Notes under the pieces: generated by a model
The model's database searches: none
What the model was told of the DNA's origin: nothing
What the model saw: only the letters and a program-made list of their open reading frames with translations
Assembly (NCBI GenBank): GCA_947450865.1
Contig: CANFWR010000010.1
Span: 1-36,899, forward strand
Direction: 5' to 3'
From: Cytophagaceae bacterium
Lineage (GTDB): Bacteria > Bacteroidota > Bacteroidia > Cytophagales > Spirosomataceae
Length of the DNA stretch: 36,899 nucleotides
Shown: piece after piece, positions 7,388 to 15,859 of the stretch
How positions within the stretch are numbered: position 1 is the stretch's first letter
How the letters are laid out: every line of letters starts with the position of its first letter
Translations under genes and position numbers: made by a program

Positions 7388-10216
7388 TTACAGTTTTTGG
7401 CTTAAATAATGGGCAGTTGGGTTGTTTTTCAGGCCTTTCATCTCTTCGGGAGTACCTTGGAATATAATATAGCCCCCATTTTCGCCACCTTCGGGTCCTA
7501 AATCAATGATGTGGTCGGCACATTTGATGACTTCCATGTTATGCTCAATAATCACCACTGAATCCCCTTGTTCCACTAAATCATTCATGGCCTTGAGGAG
7601 CTTTTTGATATCGTGGAAGTGAAGACCCGTGGTAGGTTCGTCAAAAATAAATAAGGTCTTTCCTTTGTTCGGATTCCCTTTGCCTAAGAAACTAGCAAGC
7701 TTAACTCGCTGTGCCTCACCACCCGAAAGTGAATTAGAGGATTGCCCTAATTTGATATAGCCTAAACCTACTTGGAATAAAGGATCGATTTTATCTGCAA
7801 TTCGCGGCTGTTTTTCCCGGAAGAATTCTACCGCTTCTTCAACCGTCAAGTCTAAAATTTCGGAGATGTTTTTGTCTTGAAATTTCACATCCAAAATTTC
7901 TTGTTTGAAGCGAGATCCGCCACAAGATTCACACGGCAGCTTGATGTCTGCCATGAATTGCATTTCAATGGTGATTTCTCCCTCGCCTTGGCATACTTCG
8001 CATCGGCCGCCTTCTACGTTGAACGAGAAGTGAGCGGGTTTGTAACCGCGGGCTTTAGCCACGGGTAATTCGGAATACAAGGCTCTGATAGCATCGTATG
8101 CCTTAATATAGGTCACGGGATTCGAACGAGACGATTTTCCAATCGGCTGCTGATCCACCATTTCTATGCTTGCAATTTTGTTTGTGCTGCCTTTGATTTC
8201 GCGGAATCGCCCTGTTTCTTCGGTGCCTTGTTGCAATAAACGAAGCATCGCCGGATACAAAATTTTCCTTATTAACGTTGATTTTCCAGAGCCGCTGACA
8301 CCCGTTACTACCGTCATGATGCCTAAAGGAATCGCGACGTCTACATTCTTTAAATTATTTTCAGAAGCCCCCGTGATTTCGATGTGGGCCAAAGGCTTGC
8401 GTCTGAAATACGGAACTTCGATGCGGTCTTGCCCCGTTAGGAAGCGCAAGGTGTGGCTGTCGGTGGTTTTGTCCGCCAAAGCCTCCGTCAAATTCCCTTG
8501 GAAGATCAAATTACCTCCGTGGCGTCCAGCTTCCGGGCCTATGTCGATGATTTGGTCCGCGGCACGCATCACTTCTTCCTCATGCTCCACCACGATAACC
8601 GTGTTGCCCATGTTTTTCAACATTTCTAACACCGAAATCAAGCGTTCGGTATCCCGAGGATGCAAACCGATGCTCGGTTCATCTAAAATATACATCGAAC
8701 CTACCAAGGCGCTACCCAGCGAAGTCGCTAATTTAATCCGTTGAAATTCACCACCCGAAAGCGTGGAGCTCAAACGGTTTAAGGTTAAATAACCTAGACC
8801 CACCCGGTCCATATATTCGAGGCGGTTATTAATCTCGATCAAAATGCGTTTCGATACCTTTTGGTCGTGTTCGTTTAACGCTAGATTTTCGAAGAAGGCT
8901 TTTGATTTTGATAGGGGCCAAAGCACTAAATCGACTAAAGACGTCCCCGCAATCTTCACATAACTTGCATCCATCCGCAAGCGCGAACCCTGGCATTCCG
9001 GGCAATTTGTCTTGCCACGGTAACGCGAAAGCATCACTCGGTATTGAATTTTATAGGTCTCTTTCTCGAGGTGGTCGAAGAATTGAGTCAGACCCGCGAA
9101 ATACTTATTCCCAGTCCACAATACTTTCTTCTCCGCTGCAGTTAAATCCTTGTAAGGACGGTGAATAGGGAAATCGAATTGAACTCCGTTGCGAAGTAAT
9201 GGACTTAACCATTCACTCATTCGCTCACTTCGCCAAGGGGCAATCGCTCCCTCATAGATCGATAAATCGTGATCGGGAAAAACTAAATCCGGGTCTAAAC
9301 CCAGGACTTTTCCGTAACCCTCGCAATTACGGCAAGCACCGTAGGGATTATTAAAGGAGAAAAGATTTAAACTCGGCTCCTCAAAAACCATCCCATCTAA
9401 TTCGAATTTATTCGAAAATACATCCCGCTTGCGACCCTCGATTTCGATCCAACAAACACCTTCTCCTTCGAAATAAGCTGTTTGTACCGAATCACCTACG
9501 CGGAATTGCGTTTCTTCGTCCTCTTTTTTAGAGACCAAACGGTCAATCAAAATCGCTATCTCCCCCGGCTTTTTTGCCAGTTTTTGTAAATGAGCGGGAT
9601 CCTCCACTAATTCCTCTAAAGCGATTATTTCTTCTTGGAATTTTAGACGGGAATAACCTTTCTGGATCAGTAATTGACATTCGTTTTCTAAGCTTCTGTC
9701 TTCGTGGTGAACGAGCGGAGCTAGAATGAGGACTTTTTTGCCATCGTTTTTAGCAATAAAATCCACAATATGGGAAACCGAATCTTTACGCACTTCCTGT
9801 CCGGAAACCGGAGAAATGGTGCGTCCAATTCGGGCAAAAAGTAATTTTAAATAATCGTAAATCTCTGTCGTAGTACCCACAGTAGAACGGGGGTTCTTCG
9901 TATTCACCTTTTGTTCGATGGCAATCGCCGGCGAAACGCCTTTGATATAATCCACCGCGGGCTTTTCCATCCGCCCCAAGAATTGGCGTGCGTAGCTGTT
10001 TAGACTTTCCACGTACATTCTTTGGCCCTCTGCAAATAGCGTATCAAAGGCTAAAGAGGATTTCCCTGAACCAGACAATCCCGTGATAACTACGAGCTGA
10101 TTGCGCGGAATCGCCACATCCACTCCTTTCAAATTATGCACGCGCGCACCTTTAATGATGATGTGCGTTTTCGGATCACAATTTTCAATGTTATGCTTAG
10201 CCTGTGGGGAGTTCAT
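7388..10216 (-). CDS. uvrA: Excinuclease ABC subunit A (UvrA)
   Basis: UvrA is the dimeric DNA-damage sensor ATPase that loads UvrB in nucleotide excision repair. The track ORF (1022 aa) extends into the divergent gene; the start at 10216 (MNSPQAKHNI) gives 942 residues, the family length. Both ABC modules are complete: Walker A GLSGSGKSSLAFDT and GVSGSGKSTLIRK, signature motifs LSGGEFQRIKLA and LSGGEAQRVKLA, and Walker B segments YILDEPSIGLH and FIFDEPTTGLH. The second zinc module is intact (CEVCQGEG...CESCGGSRF). In the first, the second cysteine pair (GACRNCEGYG) is present, but the usual preceding CxxC is replaced by GMVFEEPSLNLF. A predicted promoter ends only four bases before the ATG. 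Confidence 0.97.
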   Translation of the reverse strand: MNSPQAKHNIENCDPKTHIIIKGARVHNLKGVDVAIPRNQLVVITGLSGSGKSSLAFDTLFAEGQRMYVESLNSYARQFLGRMEKPAVDYIKGVSPAIAIEQKVNTKNPRSTVGTTTEIYDYLKLLFARIGRTISPVSGQEVRKDSVSHIVDFIAKNDGKKVLILAPLVHHEDRSLENECQLLIQKGYSRLKFQEEIIALEELVEDPAHLQKLAKKPGEIAILIDRLVSKKEDEETQFRVGDSVQTAYFEGEGVCWIEIEGRKRDVFSNKFELDGMVFEEPSLNLFSFNNPYGACRNCEGYGKVLGLDPDLVFPDHDLSIYEGAIAPWRSERMSEWLSPLLRNGVQFDFPIHRPYKDLTAAEKKVLWTGNKYFAGLTQFFDHLEKETYKIQYRVMLSRYRGKTNCPECQGSRLRMDASYVKIAGTSLVDLVLWPLSKSKAFFENLALNEHDQKVSKRILIEINNRLEYMDRVGLGYLTLNRLSSTLSGGEFQRIKLATSLGSALVGSMYILDEPSIGLHPRDTERLISVLEMLKNMGNTVIVVEHEEEVMRAADQIIDIGPEAGRHGGNLIFQGNLTEALADKTTDSHTLRFLTGQDRIEVPYFRRKPLAHIEITGASENNLKNVDVAIPLGIMTVVTGVSGSGKSTLIRKILYPAMLRLLQQGTEETGRFREIKGSTNKIASIEMVDQQPIGKSSRSNPVTYIKAYDAIRALYSELPVAKARGYKPAHFSFNVEGGRCEVCQGEGEITIEMQFMADIKLPCESCGGSRFKQEILDVKFQDKNISEILDLTVEEAVEFFREKQPRIADKIDPLFQVGLGYIKLGQSSNSLSGGEAQRVKLASFLGKGNPNKGKTLFIFDEPTTGLHFHDIKKLLKAMNDLVEQGDSVVIIEHNMEVIKCADHIIDLGPEGGENGGYIIFQGTPEEMKGLKNNPTAHYLSQKL

Positions 10217-10220
10217 TTTA

Positions 10221-10249
10221 CAAAAATATCCTTTAATTTTGGTAATCAA
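10221..10249 (-). promoter_or_regulatory. Predicted uvrA promoter
   Basis: The minus strand reads TTG (10247-10249), an 18-bp spacer and TATTTTTG (10221-10228), a full match to the Bacteroidota -33/-7 consensus. The -7 box ends four bases before the uvrA ATG, so the transcript start would fall on or next to the start codon. Confidence 0.5.
10234..10241 (+). promoter_or_regulatory. Predicted -7 element of the small outer-membrane protein gene
   Basis: TAATTTTG fits TAnnTTTG and lies 18 bp before the ATG at 10260. No convincing -33 TTG is at the right distance. It sits inside the oppositely oriented uvrA promoter. Confidence 0.35.
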
Positions 10250-10259
10250 TTTAAGCCAA

Positions 10260-10829
10260 ATGAAAAAACTACTTTTATTCTTTTCACTCCTGACTTTTGT
10301 CGGAGTTTCTGAAGTATTTGCACAAGAACCGGTGGTCATTAAAGAGGAGGGAGCAGAAGGAGATCTGGATGTGGAAAAAGACGTGCGTGATTTGCCTTTT
10401 CGCCAACGCTTGAATTTTGGTGGAGGCATTAGCGGGTTGAGTTTTGGAAATCCCACAAGTATTGGGGTTTCACCGATGGTAGGTTATTCGTTGACGAATA
10501 ATGCGATTGTGGGGGTGGCTGTGACATACCAGTATTATTCAGATATGTTTAGAACATATAATCTGTTAGGGGAGCGCGTTTTTATACGTCAGCATGTGCC
10601 TGCCTTGAGTCAGTTGATTGGGCAGGGGTACTTAATAGGTCAGATTGAAAACTTCCATACTCCGGCAAATAGTGTAGGTCTAGATTATTCAACCCCAGTC
10701 TTGGTAGGCGTTGGGATTGGCTCTAAAATCGGGCTTAATTTCAACGTCATGTATGACCTAAATTACACCACAGGTCGCTCTCCCTATGGCTCAGCGCTTG
10801 TTGTCCAAATCGGCGGATTTTTCTTTTAA
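10260..10829 (+). CDS. Small secreted protein, probable outer-membrane beta-barrel
   Basis: I do not recognise a named family. The track start at 10101 is an upstream in-frame extension antisense to uvrA; the ATG at 10260 begins a clear signal peptide (MKKLLLFFSLLTFVGVSEVFAQ), giving 189 residues. After a short acidic linker, the mature part is rich in Gly, Tyr and alternating hydrophobic residues (LNFGGGISGLSFGNP, VGYSLTNNAIVGVAVTYQYY) and ends in GGFFF. A terminal aromatic residue after a beta strand is typical of outer-membrane barrels. With about eight possible strands it could be a small OmpW/OmpX-like barrel, but that is inference. It is divergent from uvrA and 79 bp upstream of nrdB, with its own likely -7 box. 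Confidence 0.75.
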   Translation: MKKLLLFFSLLTFVGVSEVFAQEPVVIKEEGAEGDLDVEKDVRDLPFRQRLNFGGGISGLSFGNPTSIGVSPMVGYSLTNNAIVGVAVTYQYYSDMFRTYNLLGERVFIRQHVPALSQLIGQGYLIGQIENFHTPANSVGLDYSTPVLVGVGIGSKIGLNFNVMYDLNYTTGRSPYGSALVVQIGGFFF

Positions 10830-10860
10830 AATTTAAAACAATTTTAGCCCTTTTGGAGTC

Positions 10861-10890
10861 TTGTATATCAGGTAGAATTTCTTAATTTCG
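10861..10890 (+). promoter_or_regulatory. Predicted nrdB promoter
   Basis: TTG (10861-10863), a 19-bp spacer and TAATTTCG (10883-10890) resemble the Bacteroidota promoter with one mismatch in the -7 box. The start codon follows 18 bp later. Confidence 0.4.
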
Positions 10891-10908
10891 AGTTCAATTT
10901 AAATTTTT

Positions 10909-11886
10909 ATGTCAACGATAGCAGTAGAACCCTTATTGGTTGAGGATCCCAACCGTTTTGTGCTTTTCCCGATTAAGCACGATGATATTTGGCAATTTTA
11001 TAAGAAGGCGGAAGCGTCTTTCTGGACAGCTGAAGAGATCGATTTATCTCAAGATTTAGCAGACTGGAAAAAGATGAACGATGGCGAGCGTCACTTCGTT
11101 TCACACGTTTTGGCATTCTTCGCTGCATCGGATGGTATCGTAAATGAAAATTTAGCGAATAACTTCTTAAAAGAAGTACAATATGCAGAGGCAAAATGTT
11201 TCTATGGGTTCCAAATCATGATGGAAAACATTCACTCAGAAACCTATTCCCTTTTAATCGACACTTACATTAATGATCCTAAAGAAAAGGACCATCTTTT
11301 ACGTGCCATCGAGACAATCGATTGCGTAAAGAAAAAGGCGGACTGGGCTTTGAAATGGATCGAGTCAGATAATTTTGTTGAGCGTTTAATTTCGTTCGCA
11401 GCGGTAGAAGGTATTTTCTTCTCTGGTTCATTCTGCTCTATTTTCTGGTTGAAGAAACGTGGTTTAATGCCAGGTCTTTCATTCTCGAATGAATTAATCT
11501 CACGTGACGAAGGTTTACACTGTGACTTCGCGTGTTTATTATATGCTGATCACATTAAGAATCAATTACCTCAAGAGCGTATCTACGAAATCATTTTAGA
11601 TGCGGTAGAGATTGAAAAAGAATTCGTAACAGTAGCTTTACCGGTTTCATTGATCGGTATGAATGCGGAAATGATGTGTCAATACATTGATTTCGTGGCT
11701 GACCGTTTATTGGTTTCTTTAGGATGCAAGAAGCATTACAATGCGACCAATCCATTCGACTTTATGGAGATGATCTCTTTACAAGGAAAAACTAACTTCT
11801 TCGAGAAGCGTGTGGCTGAATATCAAAAATCAGGCGTTATGTCTGACAAGGATTCAATGTCATTCTCGTTAGACGAAGATTTTTAG
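10909..11886 (+). CDS. nrdB: Class Ia ribonucleotide reductase, beta (R2) subunit
   Basis: NrdB holds the diiron-tyrosyl radical cofactor used by NrdA to reduce ribonucleoside diphosphates for DNA synthesis. The 325-residue length is normal. By comparison with mouse R2, the iron ligands are Asp75 (SDGIVNENL), Glu106 and His109 (MENIHSETY), Glu167 ([10 protein letters not shown]), and Glu201 and His204 ([10 protein letters not shown]). The radical tyrosine is Tyr113 (ENIHSETY). The sequence is of the eukaryote-like R2 type ([18 protein letters not shown]). The C-terminal tail [10 protein letters not shown] matches the R2 peptide that docks into the large subunit. No nrdA is in the window, so the large subunit must be encoded elsewhere. 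A hairpin terminator follows 16 bp after the stop. Confidence 0.97.
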   Translation: MSTIAVEPLLVEDPNRFVLFPIKHDDIWQFYKKAEASFWTAEEIDLSQDLADWKKMNDGERHFVSHVLAFFAASDGIVNENLANNFLKEVQYAEAKCFYGFQIMMENIHSETYSLLIDTYINDPKEKDHLLRAIETIDCVKKKADWALKWIESDNFVERLISFAAVEGIFFSGSFCSIFWLKKRGLMPGLSFSNELISRDEGLHCDFACLLYADHIKNQLPQERIYEIILDAVEIEKEFVTVALPVSLIGMNAEMMCQYIDFVADRLLVSLGCKKHYNATNPFDFMEMISLQGKTNFFEKRVAEYQKSGVMSDKDSMSFSLDEDF

Positions 11887-11902
11887 TCCATTGAAATTTC
11901 AG

Positions 11903-11935
11903 AAAAAGGCCTCGATGAAAATCGGGGCTTTTTTT
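11903..11935. terminator. Bidirectional intrinsic terminator between nrdB and the HupE-like gene
   Basis: The inverted repeat AAGGCCTCGAT-GAAA-ATCGGGGCTTT (two G-T pairs) is flanked by A5 and T7. It can terminate nrdB on the plus strand and the convergent HupE-like gene on the minus strand. It reaches into the TAA of the HupE-like gene. Confidence 0.85.
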
Positions 11936-12494
11936 ATGGCCAGCGCTCAAGGATCATGGGCAAAACAAGGCCGATGGTAATGCCTGAAAGTACTTTAATG
12001 TATGATTTTTGCTTCCAGTGGAAAACATAATAAGAAATAAATGAAGTTAATATAACAAGAGCGACTACGCAGATTTGGCCTACTTCTAATCCGAGATTAA
12101 AGCCAAGCAACGGGGTAAACAGAGAACTTTCTGAGCCTAATAAACTTTGTAAATAATTCGAAAATCCTAGTCCATGGATCAGTCCAAAAAAGGCAACAAC
12201 CCCATATTTATAGCGTTTCTTCGTTTTTATCAAATTGTAGACAGCCGAAAAAAGAATGGTGCAAGGAATCAAAAATTCTACCCATTTCATGTTCACTTCA
12301 ATAATGTGTAGTGTCGCTAGAGCTAAGGTGACTGAATGACCTAAAGTGAAGGCTGTGATCAGCCAAAGCAGTTTTTTGTAATCAGTCGGTTGGTAAACGC
12401 AGGCAAGTGAAAGGATAAATAACAAATGATCTACAGCGGCCCAATTCAGGATGTGCTCTAAGCCTAGTAAGAAGTAAACAGAAAAATTACTCAC
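11934..12494 (-). CDS. HupE/UreJ-family membrane protein
   Basis: This 186-residue integral membrane protein starts with GTG and has about six or seven hydrophobic helices. Characteristic motifs are GLEHIL...VDHLLFILSL (His14, Asp22, His23), ITAFTLGHSVTLALA, GLIHGLGFSNYL and GFNLGLEVGQ. The conserved His and Asp residues inside membrane segments suggest metal binding. HupE and UreJ proteins are known or proposed nickel or cobalt permeases, and related proteins sit near many other metalloenzymes. No hydrogenase or urease gene is nearby, so the substrate cannot be told from context. It is transcribed alone, divergent from the GMC oxidoreductase. A TATTTTTG -7 box (12513-12520, minus strand) lies just upstream. 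Confidence 0.85.
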   Translation of the reverse strand: MSNFSVYFLLGLEHILNWAAVDHLLFILSLACVYQPTDYKKLLWLITAFTLGHSVTLALATLHIIEVNMKWVEFLIPCTILFSAVYNLIKTKKRYKYGVVAFFGLIHGLGFSNYLQSLLGSESSLFTPLLGFNLGLEVGQICVVALVILTSFISYYVFHWKQKSYIKVLSGITIGLVLPMILERWP

Positions 12495-12512
12495 GTTTTG
12501 TTATTTATTGGC

Positions 12513-12520
12513 CAAAAATA
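12513..12520 (-). promoter_or_regulatory. Predicted -7 element of the HupE-like gene
   Basis: TATTTTTG on the minus strand fits TAnnTTTG, 18 bp before the GTG start. No good -33 TTG is at the usual distance. Confidence 0.35.
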
Positions 12521-12552
12521 GGGATATTCAAAGAGAAAATTGTTACCAGAAT

Positions 12553-14139
12553 ATGAAATTTGATTACATCATCGTAGGTGCCGGTACGGCGGGCTGCGTT
12601 TTAGCACACCGATTATCCGAGAATCCGCTTAACCAAGTGCTTTTGATTGAGGCGGGAGGTGATTTTAGAGATCCCCGTATTTCAATGCCGTCTGCCTATT
12701 CTTTGTTGAATCACACGTATTTAAACTGGAATTTTTACACTGAGCCACAACCTCATTTAGGGGGTCGTCGACTGTACCAGCCTCGTGGTAAAACGGTGGG
12801 AGGAAGTTCGGCGATTAATTGCATGGCCTATATTCGGGGGAATAAAGCGGATTATGATCAGTGGGCGGCTTGGGGATGTGCAGGTTGGTCCTATCAAGAT
12901 GTGCTGCCTTATTTCAAAAAGTCAGAGGATAACGAAGATTTTCAAAATGAATACCACGGAAGCGGCGGCTTGCACCGTGTGGCGAAGAACCGGCATTTGA
13001 CGGTTTTTGGCGATGCTTTTATTGAAGGCTGCGGGACTGTAGGGATTCCTGCAAATCCTGATTTCAATGGGGCGAAGCAGGTGGGCGCTGGATTATTTCA
13101 ATTCAATATTCAGGATGGAGAAAGGGCTTCTGGGGCGAAGGCTTTCATTCAGCCAGCACTTTCTAGAAAGAATTTACATATACAGACCTCTTTTCAGGTA
13201 GCCTCATTGGTCATGCAGGGAGAAACGGTTACTGGCCTAAAAGGTTATAAAGCTGGTTCGAAGAAAGCTATCGAATTCGAGGCATCAGAAGTTATTTTAT
13301 CTGCCGGAGCATTTCAAAGTCCACAAATACTACAATTATCAGGCATTGGCGACGCTTCTGAATTGAAAGCCCATGGAATTGACTCCCGCCTAGACCTATC
13401 AGGCGTGGGCAAGAATTTGTCTGATCACTTGTTTGTGAATATGAACGCGCAGGCTAGTACGAAGGGGCAGTCCTATAATGTGGCTTTGGGGGTGAAAAAC
13501 TACCTAGATTATACCTTTAAAAAACAAGGACCTTTGTCTTCGAGTCCGCTGGAGGCGGCCGCTTTTTTTGATTCTGTGAATCAATCCGAAGTACCTGATT
13601 TGCAGTTTCATTTCTCGTCTGCTTGGGCCTATGATATGTACGATTATGGTAAAATGCCATTGAGCGATGGGTTTACGATTTTGCCTACGTTGTTGAAGCC
13701 CAAAAGCCGTGGCACCGTTACCCTTCGTTCTTCAGCTTACCACGAAGCACCTGTGATTGATCCTCGCTATCTTTCAGACAAAGAAGACCTCGAAACCTTG
13801 AAGCGCGGAGTGCGCATCGCACGAGATATCGTCTTGTCTACAGCGTTTGACGGATTAAGAAAAGGATCGGAATTGAATTATCCATCAGGACCTTGGAGCG
13901 AAGAACTTATCGAAAAACATATTGAGCAAGCCACAGAATGCGTGTACCATCCAGTGGGAACCTGCAAGATGGGAACAGATGCGGAGTCGGTTTGTGATCC
14001 TGTTACTTTGCGCGTCAGAGGTGTGAAAGGATTGCGTGTTGCAGATGCGTCGATTATGCCGGATGTGATTTCGGGGAATACGAATTCTGCGGTGGTGATG
14101 ATTGCGGAGAAGGCGGCTGATTTAATTTTGAGTAAATAA
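12553..14139 (+). CDS. GMC-family FAD-dependent oxidoreductase (choline dehydrogenase-like)
   Basis: The track start is a TTG; the ATG at 12553 puts the FAD-binding fold at the N-terminus (MKFDYIIVGAGTAGCVLAHRL), giving 528 residues. GMC enzymes oxidise primary alcohols, sugars or choline using FAD. Visible landmarks are the dinucleotide motif GAGTAG, ending in LIEAGG; GMC signature 1 (GKTVGGSSAINCMAYIRG, about 79-96); signature 2 (GAFQSPQILQLSGIGD); the catalytic histidine of HPVGTCKMG (about His466); and GNTNSAVVMIAEKA, with the second active-site polar residue. There is no signal peptide, so it is cytoplasmic. Bacterial members annotated as BetA or alkanol dehydrogenase look alike, and no betaine-pathway gene is nearby, so the substrate is not assigned. 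Confidence 0.9.
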   Translation: MKFDYIIVGAGTAGCVLAHRLSENPLNQVLLIEAGGDFRDPRISMPSAYSLLNHTYLNWNFYTEPQPHLGGRRLYQPRGKTVGGSSAINCMAYIRGNKADYDQWAAWGCAGWSYQDVLPYFKKSEDNEDFQNEYHGSGGLHRVAKNRHLTVFGDAFIEGCGTVGIPANPDFNGAKQVGAGLFQFNIQDGERASGAKAFIQPALSRKNLHIQTSFQVASLVMQGETVTGLKGYKAGSKKAIEFEASEVILSAGAFQSPQILQLSGIGDASELKAHGIDSRLDLSGVGKNLSDHLFVNMNAQASTKGQSYNVALGVKNYLDYTFKKQGPLSSSPLEAAAFFDSVNQSEVPDLQFHFSSAWAYDMYDYGKMPLSDGFTILPTLLKPKSRGTVTLRSSAYHEAPVIDPRYLSDKEDLETLKRGVRIARDIVLSTAFDGLRKGSELNYPSGPWSEELIEKHIEQATECVYHPVGTCKMGTDAESVCDPVTLRVRGVKGLRVADASIMPDVISGNTNSAVVMIAEKAADLILSK

Positions 14140-14172
14140 ACCGCGCGAAAGCGTTTTAAAAGAAAAAGAACT

Positions 14173-14610
14173 ATGAAAAAAGTATTGATTTTATTTTGTC
14201 TTTTGGCACCCATGATCAGCTTCGCTCAAAACGAAGAATCCCTGAAAGAAGCGGAATTAAACCGTTTTAAGGTGATGGTGGCGAAAGATATCCCTGGATT
14301 ACAAGCCGTGTTGCACAAAGACTTAGTGTATTTTCACTCGAGTGGAATGCAAGATTCGAAAGATACTTACATCGCTTCGATCGCTTCTGGAAAATCGAGT
14401 TATGTGACGATTACTCCGGAGGAAATGCAGCAGAGAGTTTATGGCAAGACGGGAATTAATACCGGGATTGTATCCATTTTGCAGCAAGCAGCTGATGGCG
14501 TTCAGACAACGATTCGCCTACGCTTTACAGACGTATTTGTTTACGCGGATAAGCGTTGGCAAATGGTTTCTTGGCAGTCGACTAAATTAGTCCCTGCGCA
14601 AAAGCCGTAA
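14173..14610 (+). CDS. Secreted DUF4440 / NTF2-like protein
   Basis: This 145-residue protein has a signal peptide (MKKVLILFCLLAPMISFAQ). A compact SnoaL/NTF2-like fold follows: helical start ESLKEAELNRFKVMVAKDIPGLQAVLHKDLVYFHSSG, then strands ending in the characteristic IRLRFTDVFVYADKRWQMVSWQSTKL. This pattern matches DUF4440, a family with cone-shaped ligand-binding or isomerase-like folds and mostly unknown substrates. It starts 33 bp after the GMC oxidoreductase gene on the same strand, so cotranscription is plausible, but a functional link is not shown. Its last 29 bases overlap the end of the convergent bioA, with no terminator between them. Confidence 0.82.
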   Translation: MKKVLILFCLLAPMISFAQNEESLKEAELNRFKVMVAKDIPGLQAVLHKDLVYFHSSGMQDSKDTYIASIASGKSSYVTITPEEMQQRVYGKTGINTGIVSILQQAADGVQTTIRLRFTDVFVYADKRWQMVSWQSTKLVPAQKP

Positions 14611-15859
14611 TTTTTCCGTAGATATATACTAGATCCTCGTCCTCGATACAATAGGGGGCGAGGATGTAGATCGTATTTCCTAAAGGACGCATCAAAATCC
14701 CTTGCTCCAAGAAGTAGCGGTAAATATCATCCCGGATGGAGTGTAAATAGCCATCCGTTTCTCCCGTTTCCACTTCCATGGCTAGAATCGTGCCGTGAAT
14801 TCGTACATTTTTTAGAATGGAATGATTTTCCAGCGTGGCAGCGAAAGCACGATGACGTGATTCCACACGCGCAATAGACGCCCAAGTTTCTTCTTTTTCC
14901 ATCAAATCCATACTCGCATTTGCCGCAGCGCAGGCTAATGGATTTGCTGTAAAGGAATGAGAATGGAACATCATCTTTCGGCGGTCATCCGATAGGAAGG
15001 ATTGGAAAATTTTCTCGCTGCAAAGGGTTAAGCCCATGGCCATCATGCCGCCTGTTAGACCTTTGGAGAAACAAACGATGTCTGGTTTTTCTGCCAAATA
15101 ATCCATGGCAAACCACTTTCCCGTACGACCAAATCCGGTCATGATTTCATCCGCGATGCAGAACATCCCTTTTTCATGTGCCATCCGAATCAATGCATCC
15201 AAGGTAGACGCCTCGTACATTTTCATTCCACCCGCACCTTGAATTAATGGCTCAAAGATGAAAGCCGCGTAGTCGTCTGCGTTTAAAGAAGACATAGCAG
15301 CAAGGCAAGCTTCTTTGTCTTGAGGACTTGGAAGGAATTCCACCTCGAAAAGCATATCCTGAAAGGGGTCATTGAAGGAGCTTGGTGCCCCTAAACTCAT
15401 CGCCCCAAAGGTATCTCCGTGGTAGGCATCTGCAAAAGCGATAATTTTTCTACGTTGCGAATTCCCCTGATTATGGGAGAATTGCAAGGCCATTTTGATG
15501 GCTACTTCCACGGCGGTCGAACCGTTATCTGAGAAGAAAACCCGTTCAAAATTAGACGGCAAATGGCTTAATAAACGTTCTGAAAGTCGAACGGCTGGTT
15601 CGTGGGTAAAGCCCGCGAAGATGACTTGTTCGAGCTGGAGCGCTTGTTCGTACACTTTTTGGGCTAAATACGGATGCCCATGACCGTGCGTATTCACCCA
15701 CCAAGACGAAATCGCATCTATGTATTTTTTACCCTCCGTATCAAATAAGTGCGCGCCTTTCCCGCTCGCAATCGGAATCGAAATAGGTTCGATCTGGTGT
15801 TGCGTGAAGGGGTGCCAAATGACCGCCGCATCCCGTGAAGACAAATTCGAATTAGACAT
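14582..15859 (-). CDS. bioA: Adenosylmethionine-8-amino-7-oxononanoate aminotransferase
   Basis: BioA is a PLP-dependent enzyme that transfers the amino group of S-adenosylmethionine to KAPA, giving DAPA in biotin synthesis. The start at 15859 (MSNSNLSSRDAAVIWHPFTQ) gives 425 residues and overlaps the bioD end by 8 bp (ATGTCTAA); two upstream in-frame starts would only add residues inside bioD. Family features are WHPFTQ near the N-terminus, SSWWVNTHGHGHP, the cofactor aspartate in FCIADEIMTGFGRTG, and the PLP lysine in VCFSKGLTGGMM. WHPFTQ and the paired Trp are specific to DAPA synthases rather than generic class III transaminases. It is the last gene of bioF-bioD-bioA. Confidence 0.96.
   Translation of the reverse strand: MSNSNLSSRDAAVIWHPFTQHQIEPISIPIASGKGAHLFDTEGKKYIDAISSWWVNTHGHGHPYLAQKVYEQALQLEQVIFAGFTHEPAVRLSERLLSHLPSNFERVFFSDNGSTAVEVAIKMALQFSHNQGNSQRRKIIAFADAYHGDTFGAMSLGAPSSFNDPFQDMLFEVEFLPSPQDKEACLAAMSSLNADDYAAFIFEPLIQGAGGMKMYEASTLDALIRMAHEKGMFCIADEIMTGFGRTGKWFAMDYLAEKPDIVCFSKGLTGGMMAMGLTLCSEKIFQSFLSDDRRKMMFHSHSFTANPLACAAANASMDLMEKEETWASIARVESRHRAFAATLENHSILKNVRIHGTILAMEVETGETDGYLHSIRDDIYRYFLEQGILMRPLGNTIYILAPYCIEDEDLVYIYGKITAFAQGLI

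Noticed and set aside
8166-8744. 192-codon plus-strand ORF
   Set aside because: It is wholly antisense to the second ABC module of uvrA, has no recognisable domain, and is a frame shadow of a well-conserved gene.
10101-10259. 53-residue extension of the small outer-membrane protein
   Set aside because: Antisense to uvrA; a clean signal peptide starts at 10260.
10217-10456. 80-residue N-terminal extension of UvrA in the ORF track
   Set aside because: It is antisense to the signal peptide and body of the divergent outer-membrane gene, resembles no UvrA, and lies upstream of the predicted promoter.
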